Positions 41,896 to 53,879 of a stretch of 64,000 bases of DNA are shown in pieces; position 1 is the first letter of the stretch; each line of letters begins with the position of its first letter. The translations under genes and the position numbers were made by a program. The notes beneath the pieces were generated by a model. The model was not told the DNA's origin. It saw only the letters and a list, made by a program, of their open reading frames with translations, and searched no databases. Origin of the DNA: Bufo bufo (taxonomy: Eukaryota > Chordata > Amphibia > Anura > Bufonidae); assembly GCF_905171765.1 (NCBI RefSeq), contig NC_053392.1:369377442-369441441 (forward strand), written 5' to 3'.

Positions 41896-43275
41896 CTGCT
41901 TCCCCCCGAAAGGACTGCCCCTGCCGCATCACTGACATCCACAAACCAATATCTTTATGGTCCCACCGTATGTTCTAAATTGCCTAAATTGCTCGTCATA
42001 ATGAAGCCAGCCCACGCCCCCATACACCCTATACGCCTCCCCGATCGCATCCATATAACAAAACAGCGCGGAGCAGCTGAGAACGCCTGCAGCCAGTTAG
42101 AAAAAGTAAGCGGAATCAGCCGATATCTACGTTTCTCATTTTCCTCTCTCTTCCCTTCCTCCCGCCGCGCCCTATCCAACTGAAATCTCTCCAAGGGCAA
42201 CAAGGAAAAAATCTCAATATACTCCCCCTTCCAAATCCGCTCCTTCACCTCCATTTTCAAATGCGCCCCCAATGGGCCCTCAAAACAGACGTACACCTCC
42301 CCTTGCGCCGAATCATCCACCCTCCGACGCTCCTAGTCGTCCCCCGCCTGGGTCTGCACCGATACTGACTCTCAGCCCCGAACCTGCGCATTGGCAACCC
42401 CGGACCCCCCCTGCACCAGCACCGTAGGGCCCCCCAAACCCCCAGGCAGGCAACGGGGACAACCCCGCTCCCCCAAGACCAGCAACCCAACCCGCCAAGC
42501 TCCCCAACAACTGACTCAGTCCCCCGACCAACTCCCCTTGGCTCCTTCCTGCCCCCACCCCCCCAGGGGCACTAACTACCGCACGTGAAGGTCCCACAGA
42601 GGTCTTACCTGGCTGCCCGGCGCTGTGAACCCCGCAGCCGTCACTCCTGACTCCAGCAGATCCATCCTCAGCAAGGCCTCGTCCTCCTGCGCCGACACCA
42701 CTGCAGATCCGGATCCCAGCACCCCAGCCTCCACGGTGCTGGGTGCTCACAATGAAGGTGACGATGGCTCCTCCTCCTGCTGCTGCCTGCCAGCGCTCGC
42801 CACTTCCCCAACTGTCTCCCAAGGCCTGGGCCCCTGCCAGCCAGCAGCCAGCCCAGCCTTGTGCCTGCTCTGCCGCACACTCAGGCCTCCCGACCGCCAA
42901 AGAGGGGGGAAATCCCGCAGGTCCTGGTCCCGATCCCTCGCTGTATGCTGGAGAAGGCAGGGGAAGGGAACCCCTGCCCTGGGCTCTGCCGTACTGTGGG
43001 ATTCCTCCCGCGCCGGGAGGCTGACGCAGGAGCTTTTGCAGAGCCTCCTCGGCGTGAAGGGTCCCTGGAGGGGCTCCCAATCCGGCGCCGAGCCCATGGG
43101 GTTTCACTTGGGCTAAGGCGCGCCGGCGGCCTTGCCCGCCGCGGCCGTCTGCCCTCCGGGGCCAAGCTGGATGCGCCTGCTGCCTCCCACCAAGCAGGCC
43201 CGCCACCTGCGCCTCTAACCACTCCGGGCCCCGCGACTCCTCCACCTCCCTCAGCCTATTCAATAGGGCCTCCAT
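41650..43275 (-). pseudogene. Ngaro Gag-like region (frameshifts)
   Basis: Met at 43275 opens a short coiled-coil-like start (MEALLNRLREVEE), followed by a long Gly/Ala-rich low-complexity stretch. A second frame at 42320-41955 has the family segment RLIPLTFSNWLQAF. A third at 41944-41657 has Cys/His clusters (CFLFNEGNCKFGAKCKFKH, CSSCGGAH) expected to bind nucleic acid. The three pieces need two frameshifts. It would package element RNA. Confidence 0.75.
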
Positions 43276-43618
43276 CTCTGGTAAGTGAGCGCACCAACCC
43301 TAAGCTTTTCCTACCTAAAATGGCGCCCCATTTCCCGCTTCTTCCCCTTAAAAACCCTACCGCTCCGCTCCTCTCCTAACCCAGCCCCCTCCTCACTTAA
43401 CCTTTTCCTGCCCTCCTTTTACCCACCGGCTAACCCTGACGTCCCCTCGTCCCCAAACCCATCATGGCAGCCTCCCCTTAGGCTGTCGCTCTAGTCTGGC
43501 TGCACCGGAGTGGAACCTACAGAGAAAAGATATCATAGAAATATTTGTGCCTCTTCTGTGTTTTCCATTACTGATGCAAAAATACTGACCAAATACTGAC
43601 TGTGTGAAAGAGTCCTTA

Positions 43619-44197
43619 CTGTAGCATAGCTACTGTACACTGATTTGTCATTTAGGGTATTCGGAAAGCTTATATAGAGAGGGGGGCGCCCTCATCCCAT
43701 CGGCTCCCCACAATGCAATTGCAGGGTGCCGATGGTTGCTATGGAAGCTTATCCATTTGCTATTATAAAAACTGAAATAATAGATATATTTAGTATCATA
43801 TCTGTAACAACCGTCTCTATTAAAACATCACATTATTTACTTCATCAGGTGATGAATACTTAAAAAAAATAATAATAATAATAATGACAGAACGGTCATT
43901 TTTTTGTTACCTTGCCTTTCAAAAATATCTATCAAAAAGTTGTATGCTGCCCAAAATGGTACTAATGAAAATGTCAACTCACACTAGACCCTCACCAGAA
44001 AAAGAAAAAAAATATGTCTCTAAGAAAGTGACACAAAAACATGATTTTTTTTTCAAAAAGGCTTTTATTGTATAAAATGTAAAAGAAAAACTGTATATTT
44101 CTGTAATCATAGAATAAAGGTAATATGCCTTTTTTCCTGCATGGTGTACGCTGGAAAAACAAAACCCAAAAAGCAATGGCAGAGTTGTTGCGACCAA
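43619..44197. other. non-coding DNA with an (AAT)n run
   Basis: A short inverted pair (GCACCC and TGCCGATGG blocks) around 43695-43740 and an AATAATAATAATAATAATG run at 43869-43886 are the only features. The phrase TGCTGCCCAAAATGGTACTAATGAAA at 43945 resembles repeat-derived coding relics common in frogs, but no domain can be shown. Confidence 0.4.
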
Positions 44198-44893
44198 TGG
44201 GGCTGTTCAGATGAGCGTTGATTTTCACGCATCACTTGTGCGTTGCGTGAAAATCACGCAACGCAGGCCCCATAGAAATGAATGGGGATGCATGAAAATC
44301 GCAAGCATCCGCAAGCAAGTGCGGATGTGGTGCGATTTTCACGCATGGTTGCTAGAAGATGATAGGGATGAGCAACCCCATTAAAGTCAATTTACTGTAT
44401 TATTTTACCTTATAGCATGGTTATAAGGGAAAATAATAGCATTCTTAATACAGAATGCAAAATAAAATGTGGCTTGAGGGGTTACAAAAAAATATAATTA
44501 ACTTACCTCATCCACTTGTTCGCGCAGCCGGCATCGTCTTCTTTCTTCAGGACCTGCCAAAGGACCTTTGATGACACATTTTAGTAAGCATTCTGTATTA
44601 AGAATGGTATTATTTTCCCTTATAACCATGTTATAAGGAAAATAATAAAATCTACAGAACACCTAACCCAAACCCGAACTTCAGTGAAGAAGTCCGGGTT
44701 CGGGTCTGGGTACCACGATCAACTTTTTCTCACGTGCTTGCAAAACGCATTGCACTGGCACGGAAAATACTGAGCAACGCAACGTAATCGCAGTCAAAAC
44801 GGACTGAAATTGCGTACACACTATCACGATTTTCCCTGATCGCAGTCGCAATGTATCCGGACCTAATCCGGACAAGCTCGCCTGCAAGGGGCC
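44198..44893. mobile_element. Harbinger-type MITE, internally deleted copy
   Basis: The interior (CGCATCACTTGTGCGTTGCGTGAAAATC, CTTATAACCATGTTATAAGG, CACTTGTTCGCGCAGCCGGC) matches the copies at 11439 and 52140. One arm of the central hairpin is missing between 44580 and 44590. The ends GGGGCTGTTCAGATGAGCG and GGGGCC are degraded. No ORF is credible. Confidence 0.7.
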
Positions 44894-46800
44894 ATACAGT
44901 TCTCAGAAAATTGCTATACTACTTCCCCAGAGGTTGTAAACCAGTAAACCAATCCACCAAAATCTGTGCTGCAAAAGCCAAAAGGTGTTTTTTCTCTTCT
45001 GAACCCTGCAGTGTACCCAAACAGCAGTTACGTCCACATTTATGGCATTTCCGTACCCAGTAGAACCCGCCTAACAATTTAAGAGTGTGGTGTGAGCCTC
45101 AGATGGCACGAGCTGGGCACAACATACTGGGCACTGAAATGTCATATTTTGCACCGTCACCTGCTCATTTATCTCTGCTAAATACCTCTGGTGTCAAAAT
45201 GCTCGCTACACGCCTTAATAAATACCTTGAATGGCATAGATTCCAAATGGGGTTACTTTCCATGGTGCAGGCATCTTAAAGGGGTTTGCTCTTTTTTCAA
45301 TATTGATGACCTGTCCTCATGATAGGTCATCGATATCAGACCAGCAGGGTGCTGGGAGTCAACCCCCTCTGATCTGATATTGATGAACTATCCTGAGGAC
45401 AAGTCATCAATATTAAAAAAGCAGAAAACCTCATTAAAGTCTCTGCAAATGTGATGCAGCACCCAAAAACTATTCTTTGCAAAATCTGTGCTCCAAAAGC
45501 CAAATGCTTTTTATAAGCCGTGTCATGTACCCATACAGCAGTTTACATCAACATTTATTGCATTTCCATACCCAGCAGAACCCACCTAGCAAATTTAAGA
45601 AGTGTGGTGTGAGTCTCAGATGGCACCAGCTGGGCACAGCATATTGGGAACTGAAATGCCATATCTGCAAGAAATGCACATTTATCTGTGGAGTCAAAAT
45701 GCTCACTTCACCACTTCATAAATAACTTTAGGGCTGTAGTTTCCAAAATGGCGGTTGTTTCTCAAGGGTTCTATCTATAATTTCATGCCAGAACATCTAC
45801 AGTCATCAGCACAAGCTGCATAAACCACCAAATTGTGCCTCAAATGCACGTGGTGCTCTTTTACTCGTGAGCCTTGTTGTATGTTAGGGCCACAAGGATG
45901 CTTATAAAACCAGGAAGCACCGCATAATAATAATAAGAGGGCCTTCTTTTCACACTGGCACATGCTGGGCACAACATATTGGGCACTGAAATGGCAAATC
46001 TGTAAAAACTGTAATTTTCAATTTGGACTATTTGCAGTGCACTAACACTCTTGGAGGGCAAAATGCTCACTACACCTCTTGGTGTAAATAGGGTCAGTTC
46101 TTGGGGGTTTATTTTTTTACTTCACCTCAGAGCCTCTGAAGTTTTCAGCCAGGGCTGTATAAATCACCAAAGCCTCAAATGTACATGGTGCTCTATCTCT
46201 TCTGAACCCTGCGGTGTGTCCAAAAAGCAGATTATGATCACTTAAAGATATTGTAGTACTCAGGAAAAACTATGTTACAAAATATGGGGTGCTTTTTGTC
46301 TTATTACCACTTGTGAAAATGAAACATTTGAAACTAAAACTACATATAATTTCAATAAAATGTCATTTTTCTTTTCATATCCCAATTTTAAAAAATTCTA
46401 TGAAACTGTGCAGTCAAGATAATCACTACACGCCTTGGTGAATTCCTTGATAGGTTTGGGGTTTTGGGGGCTCTGCAAATTTGACATGGCACCTTAGAAC
46501 CATTCCAGCGAAATCTGCCCTCCAAAAGCCAGATAGCGCTACTTCCCCTCTGATTCTTGCAATGTGCCCATACAGCAGCAGAAAACAACCACAATGGGTG
46601 CTGGCATATTCAGTAAAAAATGCATTTTGGTGTGTTTTTTTCCCCCTATTACTACTTGTCAAAAATGAAAAATGTGGGCCTAAATCACCTTTTATTGGAG
46701 GAAATTTTATTTTTAATTTTCACAGCCAAATGTTTCTTTATTATATGAAATGCCTGTTGGGTCAAAGTAATCACTATGCCCCTCAATAACTTTTTTTTTT
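44894..46800. repeat. diverged ~300-500-bp repeat units (transposon-internal type)
   Basis: The phrases CAAAATCTGTGCTGCAAAAGCCAAA, GTGTACCCAAACAGCAGTTACG and GGCACGAGCTGGGCACAACATA recur in variants at about 44957-45120, 45480-45640, 45840-46000 and 46470-46590. Such arrays lie inside large frog DNA transposons, like the one at 53880-55860. No boundaries or transposase are found here. A small T2-type MITE is embedded at 45276-45437. Confidence 0.65.
45276..45437. mobile_element. short T2-type MITE (162 bp)
   Basis: TTAA at both ends, left end AAAGGGGTTTGCTC, and an almost complete inverted body: ATTGATGACCTGTCCTCATGATAGGTCATC on one side and ATTGATGAACTATCCTGAGGACAAGTCATCAATATT on the other. 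Confidence 0.75.
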
Positions 46801-47826
46801 TTATTACTCCTACAGGCTCATCTCTCTGCAACTACAGCACCCTCTGCACTTTGATTGACAGGGCCAGGCAGTTTAAACATAATCACACCTGGCCCTGACT
46901 TCTCCTAAAGTGCGCCCTGCAGTGCGGCAGTTGCAGAGAGAGCAGAGCCTCTAGGTGTAATGGCAATGCCCCCAATGCTCCTAGTGGCTCATTTGCATAT
47001 ATTTAAACTTCATGTTTCTCAGCAATATGGACACATATGAACATGGGACCAACACAGATGCCTTCAGCTGCCAAGCGCACATGTAACAGGTCAGCCAGTT
47101 TCATATCAAATCTGCTGACAGATGCCCTTTAGACAAGACCCCTCTCATGCAGCACACAGAGATCTGTACAGTTTTATTTTTAATTGCAGTAATTGTACAT
47201 TGATTTCTATATTCAGAACAGGTTATCACTTGGAAATTATCCATAAAAGAGTGGGGTATTGTTGTTAGCAGATAGATGTGATGTGTTTGGAAACTTGGAT
47301 GATCCAATGCTTTTTGACTTGTAAGCAAAAGTCATAAAGGAATATAGAGGGACTTGCAAGGTATGGGCAATATTACTGATGTCTGAGCTTCTGTCACATG
47401 AAAGTGATGCGGCTGAGATGTGTCCATATCATGCTGATCCTATTAAGCCTCTGATGCGAGTCAGTGAATGCCAACTTCAAATACAAGTGCTAGGCTTTGA
47501 GTATGAATTAGATGCTAAACCATGTTACATCTTTAAAGTGCGCAGCTGAATTTTTGCCAATTTACTTTGGAGCAACGTAGAATCGTTTATGCCTGAACAG
47601 ATATTTGTTTTAAATTCTCTACATATCTTTGTGGCATGAATCCTGTATGACTGCACAGGGAGTCCCTCTTTTTCTGTCTTAAAGAGTCATAAGGACTTCA
47701 TGTGCTTCACTATAATGCCTCCATATGGCACTACAAGAGCAGGACAAGGGTTAGACATAGTGTGCTATCAGGGTTAACTGAGGGATACATTCTGACAAAC
47801 CTTGTCTTGGGTAACATAAGAGTATG
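46801..47826. other. non-coding DNA with a T2-type MITE fragment
   Basis: A CTCTCTGCAACTAC / GGCAGTTGCAGAGAGAG inverted pair at 46830-46950, with CTGACAGATGCCCTTTAGA at about 47113-47131, looks like the right end of a T2-type MITE. The remainder (47140-47826) shows no element ends and no exon. Confidence 0.45.
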
Positions 47827-48877
47827 TGTAGTGCCCTGGAGCTGGGGTACTTTGATGTTTGGACATTTGTGGACATTTGAATATTTCCCCTATGCAAAGT
47901 TAAAACTTCTTACTTTATTTCACTTGAAAGGGATAACTTATACTGTTTATTAATGTGTTACTACATTTTATATGTATGTTGTGATATATATCCTGTTTAT
48001 TATCACTGTATGTACATGGCTGCGTGGAAAGAGTTAATAAATACTGAGAGACTGCTAGGACTTTGAATAGGAAATTGGCAATTTTCCACAGCTGCCATAG
48101 AGTTTAAAGAAGAGCATGTTTTGGAGGGGAAAAGCCAGATGTTGTTTACCACCAAAATCAGACAGACTGACCTAGTGACTGTCTGGTTTAACTATGTTGT
48201 TATGTCTGGAAACTTGCTTTTGTATGGAAAAACTGCTGTATCATTGCCACTGAGTATCATTGAAGCTCTAATGTAAGGCTATGAGAGACGGAAAGTGTTA
48301 CAATGTATCTGTTTGTGCTGAGATTCTCCACTCCACCCCTCCCACTAGAAGGTTCTAGTCTAGGTAAAACTGTATATAAGGAGAGCAGTCAGAGACCCTA
48401 GTGTTTGACAGTTAGGGACCAGTGCTTGGAGGAGAGACTCATGCCAACCTTCATGAGGGACCAGAAGAAGATGCTGAGATGGGGACGCTGAGCCACAGAT
48501 CATGGGTCACAGCCCTGTGACAAAGGAGTCACCTGGACTACTGAGCTACAGACCATGGGCCCTTGACCAGGATACCAGTCTTCTGAGAGAGAGAGGGACA
48601 GCTAGGTCAGTCCTTTCCTCAGCATGAAATTCTTCTTCTGCCAGGGAGGAGACTGGAGAAGCCAGACTAATGCCTCGCCTGTATTGTTTTGTACCTGAAT
48701 TCCTCCAGTAAAGAAGCACCCTGGTTAACTGCAGACCCTGACTCTCTGGACTTATTTCCCATTGGGGTGCACTCCGCCTTACCATCCCTTGCGGAGAGCA
48801 GCAACACATGGTGACACCTTGACAGTGTCTGGGGGACCCAGTGTAGCACTGGGGCCACCCCAAACCCGACCACTGCA
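47827..48877 (+). repeat. probable LTR (solo or truncated element), TATA box inside
   Basis: Begins TGTAGTGCCCTGGAG. Contains a promoter-like stretch (CTAGAAGGTTCTAG, then TGTATATAAGGAGAGCAG at 48371-48388) as in the LTRs of frog retroelements, and a poly(A)-like CCTCCAGTAAAGAAG near 48705. The right boundary is uncertain: either CA at 48806, followed by a primer-site-like TGGTGACACC, or CA at 48877. No 5-bp target duplication is found. No coding region follows. Confidence 0.5.
48371..48380 (+). promoter_or_regulatory. TATA box in the LTR
   Basis: TGTATATAAG lies about 545 bp into the LTR, followed by AGAGCAGTCAGAGACCC, a plausible start site. Function is inferred from sequence only. Confidence 0.45.
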
Positions 48878-49362
48878 TATACCTCAAAGGTATTCATATT
48901 ATGAAGATATTCATCTTTAGAATGGTATTTGTAAGGGAGAATATCTCTTTTACAGTAGTGCCCAACCGATGAGGCCAGGTGCGGCGATCGCCTCAGGCAG
49001 CATCAGGTAGGGGCAAGAGGGGGCAGAAAAAGCGCTATGGGCTGAAGGGAAAGGGTTAGGTTAAGAAATTGGCATTGGGGAGGGGATGCACTGTTTCTGG
49101 TTTCACTACAGGCAGCAGAAAGGCTAGGTGCACCCTGCTCTTTTGTATAGCATTTGATAGAATATAGTACATTTTTAACTTGAATTCATGCTGCCCAAAC
49201 TGAGATTGTTCCAATAGAAGTTTGGTATTTGGAGTGTGGAAAGTTTTATCTACATGTGGTAAGAACCAGAGGTTTAGTGCTTCACTGCTAATTGTTGTGT
49301 CAACCATTTCAAGCTTTACTGATGCCCTTGGTAACATATTTCAATTTTCCTATATTTATGCT
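48878..49362. other. non-coding DNA, nothing recognised
   Basis: Has a GATGAGGCCAGGTGCGGCGATCGCCTC segment at 48967-48993 typical of a small repeat, but ends are not clear. Confidence 0.35.
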
Positions 49363-49645
49363 GCTGGCAATGACGTACATAGAGAAGTAAGGGCCCCATA
49401 GCAAGGATCAAACTAGACCCCCCACACAGGACAGAAGGGTTTCCGCCTAAACCCCTTTCAGTGACCCTTGGGCCATTTTTCCACTGCCTCATTTGCTAAA
49501 GGTTGTGCCTTTAGAGGGTGGAGTCCTGACCAAGTTTTCACCCCCAGTAGAAGAGGAGATGATCCCAACTGGGCCCCCTCTTGCCCTGGGCCCCATAGCA
49601 GTCGCATAGTCTGCCGCTATGGTAGTTACGCCCCTGGCTACTGGT
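49363..49645. mobile_element. short hAT-type MITE
   Basis: Left CTGGCAATGACGTACATAGAG and inverted right CCAGGGGCGTAACTACCATAG resemble each other and the CAGGGGCGTAACTA terminus of a common frog/fish family. AGGGCCCCATAGCA and GGGCCCCATAGCAG also repeat. A duplication is not evident. Confidence 0.5.
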
Positions 49646-50959
49646 ACTTATATAAAGGACACATTTTTTACTTTGTTCTGACTATTCTACAGTCCAGTTT
49701 ACAGATATTACTATATTTGAAGGAGGAGATGCTACAAGTGAAGTTCTGACATTTGGCTTCTGAAATCATAGGGATGAGATGTTCTATCTAAAATCCTGTG
49801 CCAGCAAACACATACTAAATACTCATTAACTTCATATGAATAGGCACTTCTGAGTTAGAGGACTCCTTCCCTATAGAAAGCAGCTATTTGCCTCTCTGTT
49901 CAGTTTATTAATGACCATTCCTATCAATCATTTTACTTTCTATCATAATTCATCTTTTAGTGCCAGGCAAATAAGTGTCAAAATATGGAGAGACGTACAT
50001 TTATCATCAATATAAGCAGCTATAATTGTATTCATAAAAAGGCCTAGGCTGTCATCCATTAGAACTGGAGCCTATTATTTCACTTGGTGGTAGTTTTAGT
50101 AAAGAATATCCAATTTCAGGAACATCTGAAATGAAAGTGTCACAGCTGTCAGGGGTAGACAGCTGTATCTCATCTCTTGAAGTAAGTAATCTAGAGGAAC
50201 ATGATAGACAATATCCAGCCAACCAACTTTATAATACTTTGTGCCATCTTTGACTGCTTTCTAAAGAAAAAAAAAATTAATGGTTCTAATGCATGAGGCA
50301 TATCAGGTTTATTTGCTGTATTACGGTATCTGTCATTGGAAACGCTGCAAATATATTCAGTAAATTGTAAGTATAGCAGCTGTCGATTTCCGAAGCTTAG
50401 AAGGAAATGTGTACCCTCCAGATATACCAATAACAAGAAAATAATATCATTCACAACAGAAAATAAAATGTTCAAGCTATATACCAAATCAATAAGCACA
50501 CAGCAGCGCTGTAACCATTCAGTACACAATATAGAGCAGACATCAAGTTGCAATATTACTTTCCAAATCCAATCTATTTCATGCTTAAAGGGATTGCTGA
50601 GGTAATGTAAAATTACTTTGTAATTCACTGTATTTAATGCTCTGCACATACAATGAAAAAAAAAGAACAAAATTTATTTTCCAACAGCAGTCAGTATGAG
50701 TGCTGAATAGTGACGAATATGGCACAACAAACATTACTGGAGCCAGAAGCTCTACATGTGTTCTCTACTATCTCATGAAACACCGGAGCTCTTGTAATTA
50801 AATGTTTAGAGGTTGTCTAAGATACATTTTAAAACCTTTAGCCTTTACACCTCTAAAACTAGATGAGTATTTTGGATTTCTAAGGGCCCCATAAGAAGTT
50901 TCTCTATTACTGCTCTATACAAATGGCAGGTTGTATAGAGTCATGTCATAACCAGGTAT
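49646..50959. other. AT-rich non-coding DNA
   Basis: No splice-framed exon or element end is seen, except for CTTAAAGGGATTGCTGAGGTAA near 50585, which resembles a T2-type end. The longest frames have no recognisable domain. Confidence 0.4.
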
Positions 50960-52139
50960 TTAAAGGGGTTCTCTGGGAATTAAGAACATGAAAAAACTTA
51001 AATATTAATTTATAATAAATACATTCCCAAATGCCTTTCATTAGTTATAAACTTATAATAGCTCGTTTTGGCTAAGGAACAATTATTAAGAGAAATAAAA
51101 TGGCTGCCATCCTATAGGTGCACACAAAACCTGTCCTAATCACATAGGAGGATAAGTTACTTCACAACACTGAGCTAAAGAGCTGCCTCATCCTCCTCTC
51201 TGCTCTGCTTGTCAGGGATTATGATCCTCAATACAGCTGATAAGAACTTTAGCTGAATCTCTGTAGGAATGAAGCTCATGAGAAAACATGAAGTACATCT
51301 ATAACCCCTTCCTGACTTTCGCCGTACATGTACAGCAGAAGTCGGGTCTTTAAAGATGGCACCAGTTTCAGAACTGAGAAGGCTCTGTTTAACACACCAG
51401 GGACAAATGTCTACATCCGGCAATAATGCTGATCGCAGACAATTAACCACTTAGATACAGTGATCAATTACCTCAGAAGTGCTGTGCTCCTGGGCACCAA
51501 ACTGCTCTGGGGGAGCCGTTCATTCCTTGTGGTAGCCTCAGTACCTCTGAAGGACATTGAACAGCAGTAGTTCCTATAGAGGCCTACAGGTGGCAGGGCT
51601 CCATAGGAAAATCTAATCATTGCAGTCTATGGAACAAGCAATCTAGCAATTGCTTGCAAAACGACCCCAAGGGGACTTAAAGTTAAAAAAAAATAAAATT
51701 CATATGAAGAAAAGCAATTAAAATTTCAAATCATCTTTCATTCCCCATAATAAAAATAAATAATAAAAAAATTAAGATAATTTGCACATACTATTAACAT
51801 CTACGTATACCGTAAAGAAGGGAAAAATGGCAGAAAAAGTACCCCCAAACAGCTCTTTAGATGTAAATATAAAAAAAGTTATGAGGGTCAGAATATGGCA
51901 ATGTAAAGCAAAAAAATCTTTTTTTTCCCCTAAGTTTTAGTTTTGTGAATAACAAAATAAAATAGTTATGGCTCTGAGAAGGCAGGGAGTAAAAAAAAAA
52001 AAAAAACTAAAACACAAAAACCAAAACAAAAATCCCAGGGTCTTGAAAGGGTTAATAGGACATTACTATCATTTTTTTCTCACATATTAAAAGCCTATAT
52101 GAGAATGTTATATGACTTGTTCAGTCAGACCATTCACTG
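50960..52139. mobile_element. T2-type MITE with a piggyBac-type MITE inside
   Basis: Left end TTAAAGGGGTTCTCTGGGAATTAAGAA; the same family occurs at 53508. Near 51304 a second element interrupts it. The T2-type right end was not found, so the outer boundary is provisional. Confidence 0.5.
51305..52051. mobile_element. piggyBac-type MITE (747 bp)
   Basis: Left end CCCCTTCCTGACTTTCGCCG preceded by ATAA (decayed TTAA) and right end GAAAGGG followed by TTAA. TTAACCCCTT-type ends mark piggyBac-like MITEs in amphibians. The interior is A-rich with no transposase. Confidence 0.65.
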
Positions 52140-53085
52140 TGACAAGGGAGGGTAGGGTGATGGGTGACGCATTGAACGCATTGCACCCGCACTGAATCCG
52201 GACCCGTTCATTTCTATGGGGCTATGCACACAAGCAGTGATTTTCACGCATCACTTGTGCGTTGCGTGAAAATCGCAGCATGCTCCTCTTTGTGCGTTTT
52301 TCACGCAACGCAGGCTCCATAGAAATGAATGAGGTTTGCGTGAAAATCGCAAGCATCCGCAATCAAGTGCGGATGCGGTGCGATTTTCACACACGGTTGC
52401 TAGGAGATGATCGTAATGGAGACCCGATCATAATTATTTTCCCTTATAACATGGTTATAAGGGAAAATAATAGCATTCTGAATACAGAATGCATAGTACA
52501 ATAGCACTGGAGGGGTTAAATTATTATTTTTTTAAATGTACGGTAACTCACCTTAATCCACTTGATCGCGCAGCCCGGCTTCTCTTCTGTCTTCTTCTTT
52601 GCTGTGTGCAGGAAAAGAACCTGTGGCGACGTCACTCCGGTCATCACATGATCCATCACCATGGTAAAAGATCATGTGACGGACCATGTGATGACCGGAG
52701 TTACGTCACCACAGGTCCTTTTCCTGCACACAGCAAAGAAGAAGACAGAAGAGAAGCCGGGCTGCGCGATCAAGTGGATTAAGGTGAGTTAAATTTTTAG
52801 TTTATTTTTTTTAACCCCTCCAGCGCTATTGTACTATGCATTCTGTATTCAGAATGCTATTATTTTCCCTTATAACCATGTTATAAGGGAAAATAATACA
52901 ATCTACAGAACACCAATCCCAAGCCCGAACTTCTGAGAAGAAGTTCGGGTTTGGGTACCAAACATGCCAATTTTTCTCATGTGCGTGCAAAAAGCATTAC
53001 AATGTTTTGCACTTGCGCGGAAAAATCGCGCATGTTCCCGCAACGCACCCGCACCTTTTCCCGCAACACCCGTGTGAAAGAGGCC
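52140..53085. mobile_element. Harbinger-type palindromic MITE, left end truncated
   Basis: The right end CCCGTGTGAAAGAGGCC is followed by TAA. The central 52437-52900 is one long palindrome (CTTATAACATGGTTATAAGG at both edges, CGCAGCCCGGCTTCTCTTCTGTC near the middle). The arms are nearly identical across about 220 bp. The left terminal repeat is missing. Confidence 0.8.
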
Positions 53086-53088
53086 TAA

Positions 53089-53507
53089 AGCATCACACAT
53101 TACACTGATAAGTGCAATGCTTATCTGTGAACATCTTTATCTAGGCCTATCAAGAGAACAATAGAGCTGTCATACTGTTTTCAAATCTACTAATGTACTA
53201 TTTTACTAGTAGATAACATATTTCCCTAATAGCAGCAATAAACTGGCTATGGGTTCCCTAGCTATATTGGAGTTTTACCTCCCTGATCTGACTGCTTCAG
53301 AAGAGTAACATTTTGTATTTAATTTTCAATGTGAAAAAGAAAAGGCCAAAAAAATCTTATGTGTCTTTTATGAATATTGAGTTTAAAACAATTAACCCTC
53401 TTCTGATGGAAATATCCCTTTAACACACTCTGCAAAAAAAGGTAAAAGCTGTCCACCCCCCTCACCACTGCCACCTTCCTTCAAACTCACAATGTCAAAG
53501 TAGTTGT
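53089..53507. other. non-coding DNA, nothing recognised
   Basis: No gene, hairpin or element end was seen. It ends at the T2-type MITE into which the piggyBac inserted. Confidence 0.4.
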
Positions 53508-53879
53508 TTAAAGGGGTTCTCTGGGAATTAGGAAAATGAAAATACTTAACCACCTCAGCCCCCAGTGCTTAAACACCCTGAAAGACCAGGCCACTTTTTA
53601 CACTTCTGACCTACACTACTTTCACCGTTTATTGCTCGGTCATGCAACTTAGCACCCAAATGAATTTTACCTCCTTTTCTTCTCACTAATAGAGCTTTCA
53701 TTTGGTGGTATTTCATTGCTGCTGACATTTTTACTTTTTTTGTTATTAATCGAAATTTAACAATTTTTTTGCAAAAAAATGACATTTTTCACTTTCAGTT
53801 GTCAAATTTTGCAGAAAAAACGAGATCCATATATAAATTTTGCTCTTAATTTATTGTTCTACATGTCTTTGATAAAAAA

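Larger units (their letters stand above)
38160..43505 (-). mobile_element. Ngaro-type tyrosine-recombinase retrotransposon (~5.35 kb)
   Basis: Minus-strand order is Gag, RT with RNase H, tyrosine recombinase, SGNH hydrolase, which is the plan of vertebrate Ngaro elements within the DIRS-like order. It is markedly GC-rich compared with its AT-rich host. No target duplication is expected for recombinase-driven integration, and none is seen. Frameshifts in gag and pol make it inactive as read. The split or inverted terminal repeats were not resolved by eye. Confidence 0.88.
38091..43618. mobile_element. Harbinger-type MITE split by the Ngaro element
   Basis: The left arm AGGCCTCTTTCATACTTTCAGTATTTGGTCAG (38091-38159) and inverted right arm CTGACCAAATACTGACTGTGTGAAAGAGTCC (about 43580-43618) are the two ends of one MITE. 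The Ngaro lies between ACCAAAACCA on the left and GGAGTGGAACC on the right. Flanking target bases (TAA/TTA) are not exact. Confidence 0.75.

Noticed and set aside
38453..41978. Plus-strand frames rich in Pro, Thr and Ser
   Set aside because: These are mirror images of the Ngaro pol and recombinase genes, without domains.
42313..43379. Several long open frames on both strands
   Set aside because: GC-rich low-complexity sequence of the Ngaro gag keeps opposing frames open; only the minus strand fits the order of Ngaro genes.
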